This document shows, piece after piece, positions 1-6,042 of a DNA stretch of 8,880 nucleotides. Each line of letters opens with the position of its first letter. Positions within the stretch are counted from its first letter, which is position 1. A program made the position numbers and the translations under genes. Where the stretch lies: positions 1-8,880 of the forward strand of contig DUFE01000059.1 of NCBI GenBank assembly GCA_011170385.1. The letters run 5' to 3'. The stretch comes from Dehalococcoidia bacterium (GTDB lineage: Bacteria > Chloroflexota > Dehalococcoidia > Dehalococcoidales > W693). The notes beneath the pieces were generated by a model that was given only the letters and a program-made list of their open reading frames with translations, searched no databases and was not told the DNA's origin.

Positions 1-231
1 ACCTTTGACGAAAGAAACGAGGCAGTACTCATCGCCCTGGAAAGGGCGATTAAGGCAGCCAGGAGCATGGGTGTCACCTCATCCATCTGCGGACAGGCAC
101 CCTCGGTATACCCCGAACTCACCGAAAAGCTGGTAGCATGGGGCATAACCTCGATTTCAGTAAGCCCGGATATGATTGGTACCACCAGAGAGATAATCGC
201 TAAAGCCGAAGAACGCTTAGAGCACCGATGA
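1..231 (+). CDS. ppsA: Phosphoenolpyruvate synthase, C-terminal fragment (5' end outside window)
   Basis: An open frame runs from base 1 to a TGA at 229-231 and gives the last 76 residues of a larger protein. It contains the motif SSICGQAPSVYPE, followed by LVAWGITSISVSPD. These are characteristic of the C-terminal PEP-binding TIM-barrel domain of PEP synthase (pyruvate, water dikinase), which makes PEP from pyruvate and ATP in the cytoplasm, usually for gluconeogenesis. In this family the cysteine of the CGQ motif (residue 30 of the fragment) is the catalytic acid/base, and it is present. The final aspartate/threonine-rich segment and the short helical tail look like a normal carboxyl end, so the gene is probably intact upstream. 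Its stop overlaps the next gene's ATG (ATGA), which suggests co-transcription. A pyruvate phosphate dikinase or other PEP-utilising enzyme is a less likely alternative, because those carry CGEHGG-type motifs. Confidence 0.88.
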   Translation, partial: TFDERNEAVLIALERAIKAARSMGVTSSICGQAPSVYPELTEKLVAWGITSISVSPDMIGTTREIIAKAEERLEHR

Positions 232-1271
232 TTAGTCATCTCAATATCCGCCAGCTGACCGAACAGCGGGAGGAGAGCCTCTCACCACACGCGGCTAAAA
301 GCAAGTCTTCCCGGGGCAGGCAGAGATACGAAGTGTCCTGCGCCATACGCACCGCCTTCCAGCGTGACCGCGACCGCATCATTCACTGCAAAGCCTTCCG
401 CCGCCTCATGCACAAGACGCAGGTGTTTATCGCTCCTATGGGTGACCACTACGTTACCCGCCTCACCCATACCCTTGAAGTTTCCCAACTGGCACGCACT
501 ATAGCCCGCGCCTTAAACCTGAACGAAGACCTGACCGAAGCCATCAGCCTGGGGCACGACCTTGGGCACACACCTTTCGGACACATCGGTGAAGACGTTC
601 TCAATGAGCTTTACAAGGACGGCTTCCGCCACAACGAGCAGAGCCTGCGCGTCGTCGATCTTCTGGAGAACAATGGTAGAGGCTTGAACCTCACCTGGGA
701 GGTGAGGGATGGCATTCTCAACCACTCAAAACCAGAAGACAACATTCTTGGTAAAAACTGGGGAAAGATAGGCACCATCGAAGGAGAAGTCTGCCGTATT
801 TCCGATATTATCGCCTATGTCAACCACGATATCGGTGATGCCATCAGAGCCGGCATCCTTACCGAAGGCGATTTGCCTCTTTCTGCGGTCAGGATTCTGG
901 GCAGCACCCACGGAGAGCGCATCAACACCATGGTCTGCGATATAATCGAGAGCTCCTGGGGCTTGACAGGCTACGAAACCACCATCAGCCCATCGGTTAA
1001 TATGAGCCCCGAAGTCCTGGAGGCGACCAACACTCTGCGACTGTTCCTCTTCGAGCGCGTCTATAACGTGCAATCCGCCAAACGTGAAGCCGATAAAGCC
1101 CGCGATGTCGTTCGCAATCTGTATAAATATTTTAGTAACAATCCGGATAAGCTACCGCCGGAGTACTCACTTTTCAGTGATAGAATTGATAGAAGAGCGG
1201 TCGACTACATCGCCGGCATGACCGACCAGTATGCCCAGAGACTGGCAAAGGAGTTATCCCTCCAACCATAG
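228..1271 (+). CDS. dgt: Deoxyguanosinetriphosphate triphosphohydrolase-like HD protein
   Basis: This 347-residue protein belongs to the dGTPase family (HD superfamily), which hydrolyses dNTPs to deoxynucleosides and tripolyphosphate and so tunes the cytoplasmic dNTP pool. The family signature is clear: AFQRDRDRIIHCKAFRRL at about residues 44-60, the first metal histidine in RLTHTLEVS (H81), the HD pair in LGHDLGHTPFGH (H110, D111), and a late metal aspartate in NHDIGD (D201). All expected metal ligands are present. The length fits the shorter dGTPase-like group (about 330-350 residues) rather than the roughly 500-residue E. coli Dgt, so the preferred dNTP is uncertain. The ATG at 228 overlaps the upstream stop by four bases and has no strong Shine-Dalgarno, which suggests translational coupling. 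The next gene is dnaG, 71 bases downstream, a linkage that fits a role in replication. Confidence 0.93.
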   Translation: MISHLNIRQLTEQREESLSPHAAKSKSSRGRQRYEVSCAIRTAFQRDRDRIIHCKAFRRLMHKTQVFIAPMGDHYVTRLTHTLEVSQLARTIARALNLNEDLTEAISLGHDLGHTPFGHIGEDVLNELYKDGFRHNEQSLRVVDLLENNGRGLNLTWEVRDGILNHSKPEDNILGKNWGKIGTIEGEVCRISDIIAYVNHDIGDAIRAGILTEGDLPLSAVRILGSTHGERINTMVCDIIESSWGLTGYETTISPSVNMSPEVLEATNTLRLFLFERVYNVQSAKREADKARDVVRNLYKYFSNNPDKLPPEYSLFSDRIDRRAVDYIAGMTDQYAQRLAKELSLQP

Positions 1272-1301
1272 TAATCCCTCTATATAATCTACCTCGGTAA
1301 T

Positions 1302-1330
1302 GAGACTATCTGTTAAAAAGTTGCTATAAT
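1302..1330 (+). promoter_or_regulatory. Candidate extended -10 promoter for dnaG-rpoD
   Basis: The 71-base gap between the dGTPase gene and dnaG contains TGCTATAAT at 1322-1330, a perfect extended -10 element (TGnTATAAT). A weak -35-like hexamer, GAGACT (3 of 6 matches), lies at 1302-1307 with a 17-bp spacer. A start site about 7 bases past the -10 would fall near 1337, only about 6 bases before the dnaG ATG at 1343. No purine-rich Shine-Dalgarno occurs between the -10 and the ATG. A second TATAAT at 1283-1288 lacks a recognisable -35 and could serve as an upstream start. No transcription data are available; this is inferred from motif match and position. Confidence 0.55.
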
Positions 1331-1342
1331 ATTAATACTGAT

Positions 1343-3121
1343 ATGAGTGCCATTGACGAGGTAAAGCAGCGGACAGACATCGTCGAGGTCGTCAGCCAGT
1401 ATACCACCCTGTCCAAATCCGGACGTATTCTCAAGGGTTTGTGCCCCTTTCATAGCGAAAAGCACGGCTCTTTCTTCGTCTATCCGGAACAGCAGAGCTG
1501 GCACTGCTTTGGCGCCTGCAGCACCGGCGGCGATGTCTTCTCCTTCGTTATGAAGCAGCAGGATATCTGCTTCGGCGAAGCATTGCGATTGCTTGCGGAA
1601 AGAGCCGGTGTTACCCTTCCTTCCAAGGGTATGCAGGGAGCGGAAAAAGAGAAGAACGAGCGGCTCTACCAGGCAAATAAAGCTGCCACCGATTACTTCC
1701 ACCGTCTGCTCGTCGAATCTCCATCGGCGGAGAACGCAAGAAGCTATATCGCCAGACGCAAGCTATCGGAAAAGTCCGTTGCCGATTTTGAATTGGGCTA
1801 CAGCCCGAATAGCTGGGATTCACTGAAAAAGCACCTCATGGAGAGGGGCTACCGCGATAGTGAGCTCATCGAAGCCGGTCTGGTTATAGAGACCGAGCCG
1901 GGGGATAGCCACGATCGCTTCCGCAACAAGCTCATATTCCCAATTGCTGACGATAGAGGACGTATCTGCGGTTTCGGCTCCAGAGTGCTCGATAACTCAT
2001 CTCCCAAATACGTCAACTCACCGGAAACTCCGATTTTCTCTAAAAGCAACATCCTCTACGGGTTCAAACTCGCCAGGCATGCTATCAAACAGCAGGATCG
2101 GGCTGTTATCGTCGAAGGTTATATGGACGTGATAACCGCCCACCAGAACGGCTTCGGCAATGTGGTCGCCTCTATGGGAGTGGCGGTCACTGGAAAACAC
2201 ATCAACCTACTCAAGAGGCTGACTAAAAACATCGTCTTCGCCCTTGATGCTGACGCCGCCCGCGAGGAAGCCATGTTGCGCTGCGTTGGCTACGAAAACA
2301 CCATCGGCAACGAGGTTAAGGTTATAGTCATGCCACAGGGTAAAGACCCCGACGACGTTATCAAGGATGATAAAGCGGTTTGGCAGAGGTTTTTAGCAGA
2401 AGCCAAGCCTATCCTCGATTTTACCTTTGATATGATCATCGCCGGGCTCGACCTCACCAGAGCCAACGACAAGACTATTGCAGCTGCAAAGCTTTTACCT
2501 GTCATTTCTCATATAAAGGATGTCATACGTCAGGCGCATTATCTGCAAAAGCTCTCCCATATTATCGATGTGGATGAGCGCACCCTGGAAGCCGCCATGA
2601 AAAATCTTATGCCGTCACTGTCGAGAGGGCTGGTGGAAAAACCGAAAACTACATCCGTAACTCTGACTTTTTCATCCAGCCCGCTCGAGGATTACTGCCT
2701 GTCGTTACTGCTGCAGCACCCGGAGCTAAAGTCGTATTGTAGCCAGATACTGCCCGAATACTTCGAGGGCAGCGAGAACCGCGAAATATTCATCGCCTTA
2801 AAGGATCACAAAGATGCATTATCTATCAAGGACAGGTTGGATAGTGCTATCTGGGAACATATTGATCGCCTTACAAACAAGGAATTGCCATCCTCGAACA
2901 ATATAGAACAGAAACTTACCGATTGTATCTCCCGCCTTAAGCTCATTTATTTCAAGAGCCTCGAAACGAAGAGGGGGGTGATATTTGCATCAGAAGCTGA
3001 GTCTAAAGGTTCGGGGGCAGACAGGCTCAAACTGGAGGAAGAAGGGATAGAACCCAGCAGCCAGATGAGAGATATTTTCAGGCAAAGATCTACCCTAGGT
3101 CACAGAAAAAGGAAATATTGA
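1343..3121 (+). CDS. dnaG: DNA primase DnaG
   Basis: DNA primase of 592 residues, which synthesises RNA primers for leading-strand initiation and Okazaki fragments at the replication fork. Domains in order: a CHC2 zinc-binding domain (about residues 1-95; ligands C34 and H37 in CPFH, then C55 and C59 in CFGAC), the catalytic core from about 110, the TOPRIM domain with EGYMDV (E258, D262) and the acidic pair in ALDADAA (D302, D304), and a C-terminal helical helicase-interaction region (about 445-550) with a basic tail. The start MSAIDEVKQR aligns with the normal DnaG amino end, so the ATG at 1343 is favoured although it lacks a Shine-Dalgarno. The last zinc pair is spaced C-x3-C, whereas E. 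coli DnaG has C-x2-C. The TGA stop overlaps the rpoD ATG (TGATG), as expected for a coupled dnaG-rpoD operon. Confidence 0.97.
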   Translation: MSAIDEVKQRTDIVEVVSQYTTLSKSGRILKGLCPFHSEKHGSFFVYPEQQSWHCFGACSTGGDVFSFVMKQQDICFGEALRLLAERAGVTLPSKGMQGAEKEKNERLYQANKAATDYFHRLLVESPSAENARSYIARRKLSEKSVADFELGYSPNSWDSLKKHLMERGYRDSELIEAGLVIETEPGDSHDRFRNKLIFPIADDRGRICGFGSRVLDNSSPKYVNSPETPIFSKSNILYGFKLARHAIKQQDRAVIVEGYMDVITAHQNGFGNVVASMGVAVTGKHINLLKRLTKNIVFALDADAAREEAMLRCVGYENTIGNEVKVIVMPQGKDPDDVIKDDKAVWQRFLAEAKPILDFTFDMIIAGLDLTRANDKTIAAAKLLPVISHIKDVIRQAHYLQKLSHIIDVDERTLEAAMKNLMPSLSRGLVEKPKTTSVTLTFSSSPLEDYCLSLLLQHPELKSYCSQILPEYFEGSENREIFIALKDHKDALSIKDRLDSAIWEHIDRLTNKELPSSNNIEQKLTDCISRLKLIYFKSLETKRGVIFASEAESKGSGADRLKLEEEGIEPSSQMRDIFRQRSTLGHRKRKY

Positions 3122-4581
3122 TGGAACTGGATAATAAAGATAGCGATAAAGAAACAGACGACATCTTGAGTAAAAACGACGAAGATGGACATACGGAAGA
3201 AAGTCCGGAGGACGGGAATCTTTCAACGAAAGAGGAAACCGATGAGCCCACTGACCTACCGACCAAATCACCTCTATCCTTGAACCAGATAGAGGAGCCG
3301 GGGATAGTCGACGATCCGGTCCGTATGTATCTCCACGAGATAGGCCGTGTGCCTCTGCTTACCGCAGATAAGGAGAAGGTGCTGGCTAAGAATATGGAGG
3401 CGGGCAAGCGAATTAAGGAAATCAACGAAAAATACTACAAGAGGCACGGTAGAGCGCCTACGGCAAACGAAACCATCATATCGATGCTTATCGAGCTGGG
3501 GCAGTCCGCCGATATCATTCGTCTGCTTCAGCAGGAGTTAGGAATAGAAGCCAATGACATATTTAAGAGCGCTATCGGTAACACCTTATTACGGAATAGT
3601 ATAATCAACGAGATAGACCAGAAACTAACCCAGGATATCGCCATAAAAATGGGAGTCAACATTCCGGAAATGGAACAATCCCTCATAGACCTGTCGCTTA
3701 ATATCAGGCTTTTAACAGAAGATATACTCAATGCCATAAACGACGATATCTCTCTATCCGAAATAGAAGCCTTCACCTCAAACAACTCCTTCCTGAAGTC
3801 CATCCAGCCTTATGAAAGCAATAACAATTTCTACCTTAGCAATATCATCAGCGAAGCGGAAAAAGCCGAAAAACACCTCATTGAAGCCAACCTTCGGCTG
3901 GTGGTCAGCGTCGCTAAGAAGCATATCGGACGAGGTATGCCGCTTCTCGACCTCCTTCAGGAAGGCAACATGGGTCTTATCCGCGCCGTGGAGAAGTTCG
4001 ACTATCATCGTGGCTACAAGTTCAGCACCTATGCCACCTGGTGGATTCGCCAAGCCATAACCCGCGCCATCGCCGACCAGGCACGTACCATTCGTATCCC
4101 GGTACATATGGTCGAAACCATAAACAAGCTTCTTAGTGTTAGCCGCAACCTGTCCCAGGAATATGGCCGTGAGCCAACACCCAAGGAAATCGGCGACGAG
4201 CTTGAGATTTCTCCGGATAAGGTCAGGGAGATTATCAAGGTATCCCAGCTACCCATCTCCCTAGAGGCTCCGATAGGAGAGGAAGAGGATAGTCACCTGG
4301 GTGATTTTATCGAAGACCACAATGCGTTGCCGCCACCCGATGCCGCTTCAAGGCAGCTATTGAAGGAGCAGATAGAAGATGTCCTTTCCAGCCTCACCCC
4401 CCGCGAAAGGCGCGTTTTACAGCTACGCTTCGGGCTTGAGGATGGGCGCAGCCGCACCCTTGAAGAGGTGGGCAAGGAGTTCAACGTTACCCGCGAGCGC
4501 ATCCGCCAGATTGAAGCCAAAGCATTGAGAAAGCTACGTCACCCCACCCGCAGCCGAAAGCTAAAGGATTACCTGGAATAA
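3121..4581 (+). CDS. rpoD: RNA polymerase primary sigma factor (sigma70/RpoD family)
   Basis: Group 1 sigma factor that directs core RNA polymerase to housekeeping promoters. I chose the ATG at 3121 (486 residues) over the in-frame TTG three bases upstream, because AGGA at 3110-3113 is 7 bases from the ATG and only 4 from the TTG. Residues 1-60 are a highly acidic, probably disordered tail with no recognisable region 1.1. Region 1.2 begins at DDPVRMYLHEIG (64-75). About 145 residues of non-conserved helical sequence follow (roughly 100-245). Region 2 starts at LIEANLRLVVSVAKKHIGRG and includes FSTYATWWIRQAITRAI (about 253-317), the core-binding and -10-recognising part. Region 3 is near 323-400. 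Region 4 has the -35-binding helix-turn-helix in LEEVGKEFNVTRERIRQIE (447-465). It is co-translated with dnaG through a TGATG overlap. Confidence 0.96.
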   Translation: MELDNKDSDKETDDILSKNDEDGHTEESPEDGNLSTKEETDEPTDLPTKSPLSLNQIEEPGIVDDPVRMYLHEIGRVPLLTADKEKVLAKNMEAGKRIKEINEKYYKRHGRAPTANETIISMLIELGQSADIIRLLQQELGIEANDIFKSAIGNTLLRNSIINEIDQKLTQDIAIKMGVNIPEMEQSLIDLSLNIRLLTEDILNAINDDISLSEIEAFTSNNSFLKSIQPYESNNNFYLSNIISEAEKAEKHLIEANLRLVVSVAKKHIGRGMPLLDLLQEGNMGLIRAVEKFDYHRGYKFSTYATWWIRQAITRAIADQARTIRIPVHMVETINKLLSVSRNLSQEYGREPTPKEIGDELEISPDKVREIIKVSQLPISLEAPIGEEEDSHLGDFIEDHNALPPPDAASRQLLKEQIEDVLSSLTPRERRVLQLRFGLEDGRSRTLEEVGKEFNVTRERIRQIEAKALRKLRHPTRSRKLKDYLE

Positions 4582-4590
4582 CTATATAGC

Positions 4591-5019
4591 TCAGCCTTCT
4601 AATATGGCTTTGATATTAGCCGCTGCCAGATCGGCTTCTCGCTCTATCTGCCCCATTGCCAGTTTCTCGCTGATCTTGCCCAGCACTGGTACCGGTATTG
4701 AATATTCCACTACTACGTTCACCAGGGTGCCACCATCTTCCGGGGTTAATGTCCAATTCCAAGCACTTTTAATGCCCCCTTTGCTTTCGGTGACATACCT
4801 CTTGTTGGGCACATACTCTAAAACCTCCGACTCCCCCTTGAGAGGCAAGCCAGCTAGCTTGAATGTATATCCATATTTCTGGCCCACTCCCTGCCCTTTT
4901 ATGTCCCGTATGTCGCTGATACTGGCAAACCACTCCATTTCGTTTGCCGGATTGGAAATGTAGGCAAAAACCTTATCTATATCCGCATTGACCTTGATAC
5001 TCCGCTCTACTTTAGCCAT
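4591..5019 (-). CDS. SRPBCC (START-like/polyketide cyclase-type) small protein
   Basis: A 142-residue protein with the fold pattern of the SRPBCC superfamily (CoxG, COQ10 or polyketide cyclase-like). It begins with a beta strand, VERSIKVNADIDKVFAYI, then a short helix with the typical NPANEMEWF segment (24-31). A run of strands follows (LEYVPNKRYV, WNWTLTPEDGGTLVNVVVEY), and it ends with a long amphipathic helix (about 115-140). These proteins form a deep hydrophobic pocket for lipids or other small ligands. The ligand here cannot be told from sequence. There is no signal peptide or membrane segment, so it is probably cytoplasmic. The start is well supported by AGGAGGT (complement of 5026-5032), 6 bases before the ATG. 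It lies convergent with rpoD, 9 bases apart, and 51 bases downstream of the zinc-ribbon/OB gene on the same strand. Confidence 0.85.
   Translation of the reverse strand: MAKVERSIKVNADIDKVFAYISNPANEMEWFASISDIRDIKGQGVGQKYGYTFKLAGLPLKGESEVLEYVPNKRYVTESKGGIKSAWNWTLTPEDGGTLVNVVVEYSIPVPVLGKISEKLAMGQIEREADLAAANIKAILEG
4599..4619. repeat. Small AT-rich inverted repeat at the rpoD / SRPBCC convergent ends
   Basis: CTAATAT at 4599-4605 and ATATTAG at 4613-4619 are perfect 7-base complements around a 7-base loop. The repeat lies in the last codons of the SRPBCC gene, just past the rpoD stop, where a bidirectional terminator would be expected. The stem has only one G-C pair and no T-run follows on either strand, so it is at best a weak terminator and may simply be coding sequence. 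Confidence 0.25.
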
Positions 5020-5037
5020 ACTGCCACCTCCTTGACC

Positions 5038-5066
5038 ATTATATTCAAGCGTAGTTTTTGTGTTTC
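5038..5066 (-). promoter_or_regulatory. Possible promoter for the SRPBCC gene
   Basis: Read on the minus strand, a perfect -10 TATAAT occupies 5043-5038, with a weak -35-like GAAACA at 5066-5061 (3 of 6 matches) and a 17-bp spacer. A start near 5031 would leave about 12 bases that include the strong AGGAGGT. The -35 is poor, and read-through from the upstream gene is an equally good explanation. Confidence 0.35.
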
Positions 5067-5070
5067 ATCG

Positions 5071-5910
5071 TTACGCAATCAATACGCAATCCACTATGCG
5101 TATCGCTATCACCGAGCCATTGTATCTGCCCTGCACCGTTACCTCCTGCCCTTTCTCCAGATGAGACAGCTCGGTTGCATGCCTCTTGTCGAATATGCAC
5201 TGGACGCTCTGCATAAGGTCTCCCTCACTGGTAGACAACCTTATATAATGGTTAGCGCTGACATTTTTTATATCTATCAGTGAAACCACACCGGTTATTC
5301 TCAATACCTTGCCGGCAAATCTTTCATCAGCGGCAACATCGTCTTCATCATATGCCTTGAATATCTCCATAACGCCTAATTCTTCCGCCGCCTTTTCCGG
5401 CTCGGGTTCAGTTTCAGGCTTCACCTTGGTTTCGGGCGTAACCTCTGCCGCAGGCAGCACCTCTTTTTCTTCATCTGCTGCAATCTCAACCGCGGCATTC
5501 ACCTCTTTTACCTCCTCAACCTCCACTTCCTCCGCAGCACACCCTTCTACCTCCGCCTCCTGCTTGATTTCGGGTTCCGGCTCAGGCTCCGGTTCTGACT
5601 CTGGCTTTGGTTCTGGTTCGGGCTCCGCCGCCACTTTTACTTCTTCTTCCATCGCCTGTTTTTCCTCACCCGATTCTTCTTCCGCATCGGTAACTTCCAT
5701 CTCCTGTACATCTTCTGGCTCAGGCTCCGGTTCTTGTTCGTATCCTTCCACCGACTCTTCCCCGGTTTTCCATAGCCTCTCCTCTTTAAGCTGACGATAT
5801 GTTTTATCTATCTTTCTGTAACCACCCGATATAATCGGATAGCCACACCACTGGCAAGCCCAATCCAGTGTTCTCAAAGTCTCTCGTCCACAGTTATGAC
5901 ACCTTGGCAT
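5071..5910 (-). CDS. Zinc ribbon - acidic Glu/Pro linker - OB-fold (tRNA_anti-like) protein
   Basis: A 279-residue protein in three parts. Residues 1-25 form a zinc ribbon, CHNC-x11-CQWC (C4, C7, C19, C22). Residues about 52-178 are extremely acidic low-complexity sequence with runs of Glu-Pro dipeptides, probably an extended, disordered linker. Residues about 179-279 match the tRNA_anti-like OB-fold pattern: an Ile-Phe-Lys-Ala-Tyr helix, then AADERFAGKVLRITGVVS, VQCIFD and KGQEVTVQGRYNG, ending IVDCVLIA. OB folds bind nucleic acid or protein, but this subgroup has no settled function that I know of, and its members are often membrane or lipoproteins. No signal peptide or membrane segment is seen here, so it is probably cytoplasmic. 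The ATG has an AGAGGTG site (complement of 5915-5921). It is divergent from a Rad50-like gene. The name rests on domain patterns only. Confidence 0.82.
   Translation of the reverse strand: MPRCHNCGRETLRTLDWACQWCGYPIISGGYRKIDKTYRQLKEERLWKTGEESVEGYEQEPEPEPEDVQEMEVTDAEEESGEEKQAMEEEVKVAAEPEPEPKPESEPEPEPEPEIKQEAEVEGCAAEEVEVEEVKEVNAAVEIAADEEKEVLPAAEVTPETKVKPETEPEPEKAAEELGVMEIFKAYDEDDVAADERFAGKVLRITGVVSLIDIKNVSANHYIRLSTSEGDLMQSVQCIFDKRHATELSHLEKGQEVTVQGRYNGSVIAIRIVDCVLIA
5569..5625 (-). repeat. Glu-Pro dipeptide coding repeat in the acidic linker
   Basis: Residues 96-114 of the zinc-ribbon/OB protein are alternating Glu-Pro with single Lys and Ser substitutions. The DNA is a degenerate hexamer array (variants of GGCTCC and GGTTCT on the plus strand). 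Shorter Glu-Pro runs occur at about residues 60-66 and 167-172. The codons vary, so the repeat is kept at the protein level rather than being a fresh DNA slippage product, although length variation between strains is plausible. Confidence 0.8.
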
Positions 5911-5928
5911 TTTACACCTCTCTTAAAG

Positions 5929-5955
5929 ACTATATTCGCTGTTTTCTTTTGTCAA
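5929..5955 (-). promoter_or_regulatory. Candidate promoter for the zinc-ribbon/OB gene
   Basis: On the minus strand a perfect -35 TTGACA (5955-5950) is followed after 15 bases by TATAGT (5934-5929, 5 of 6 matches to TATAAT). The 15-bp spacer is shorter than the ideal 17. A start near 5922 would place the ribosome-binding site almost at the 5' end of the mRNA, about 12 bases before the ATG at 5910. The perfect -35 and the position make this the best candidate in the divergent gap. Confidence 0.5.
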
Positions 5956-5994
5956 TACCACCGGAGCCTTTTTCTCCATTGTTCCTATAACCTG

Positions 5995-6024
5995 CATAGA
6001 TGGTTTAATATCTCCCCATCTATG
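5995..6024. promoter_or_regulatory. Perfect 9-bp inverted repeat, candidate operator
   Basis: CATAGATGG (5995-6003) and CCATCTATG (6016-6024) are exact reverse complements separated by 12 bases, with half-site centres 21 bp apart, about two helical turns. The right arm ends with the TG of a candidate extended -10 for the SbcC gene, and the -35 zone lies between the arms. Such geometry fits binding of a dimeric repressor. No regulator gene is identifiable in the window. If a transcript began further upstream, the same repeat could instead fold as an RNA hairpin. Confidence 0.5.
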
Positions 6025-6031
6025 TTAAAAT
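6004..6031 (+). promoter_or_regulatory. Candidate extended -10 promoter for the SbcC/Rad50-like gene
   Basis: TGTTAAAAT at 6023-6031 matches the extended -10 pattern, with TAAAAT matching TATAAT at 5 of 6 bases. A weak -35-like TTTAAT (3 of 6) lies at 6004-6009 with a 16-bp spacer. The predicted start near 6038 leaves about 5 bases before the favoured ATG at 6043, much as upstream of dnaG. The overlap with the inverted repeat supports a regulated promoter. Confidence 0.42.
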
Positions 6032-6042
6032 ATTCTCTGAAG

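Noticed and set aside
726..1073. 115-codon minus-strand frame inside the dGTPase-like gene
   Set aside because: Antisense shadow of a strongly conserved gene, with no recognisable domain or ribosome-binding site.
1283..1288. TATAAT upstream of dnaG as the main promoter
   Set aside because: No -35 element at 16-18 bp and no extended TG; the TGCTATAAT at 1322 is the better match. It is kept only as a possible secondary start.
3118..3120. TTG start for rpoD one codon before the ATG
   Set aside because: The Shine-Dalgarno AGGA at 3110-3113 is only 4 bases from the TTG but 7 bases from the ATG at 3121.
5072..5091. Two copies of TACGCAATC, 11 bases apart, at the end of the zinc-ribbon/OB gene
   Set aside because: Short, two copies only, and fully within coding sequence for the final residues; no regulatory meaning can be supported.
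5309..5794. 161-codon plus-strand frame, rich in Ser and Gly, inside the zinc-ribbon/OB gene
   Set aside because: It is the antisense reading of the Glu/Pro linker codons; its Ser-Gly repeats follow directly from the complement of Glu-Pro codons, and it has no domain pattern.
5896..6042. Amino-terminal extension of the SbcC-like frame (49 extra codons)
   Set aside because: It overlaps the divergent gene's start and promoter region, does not resemble the family, and the normal family start aligns at 6043.
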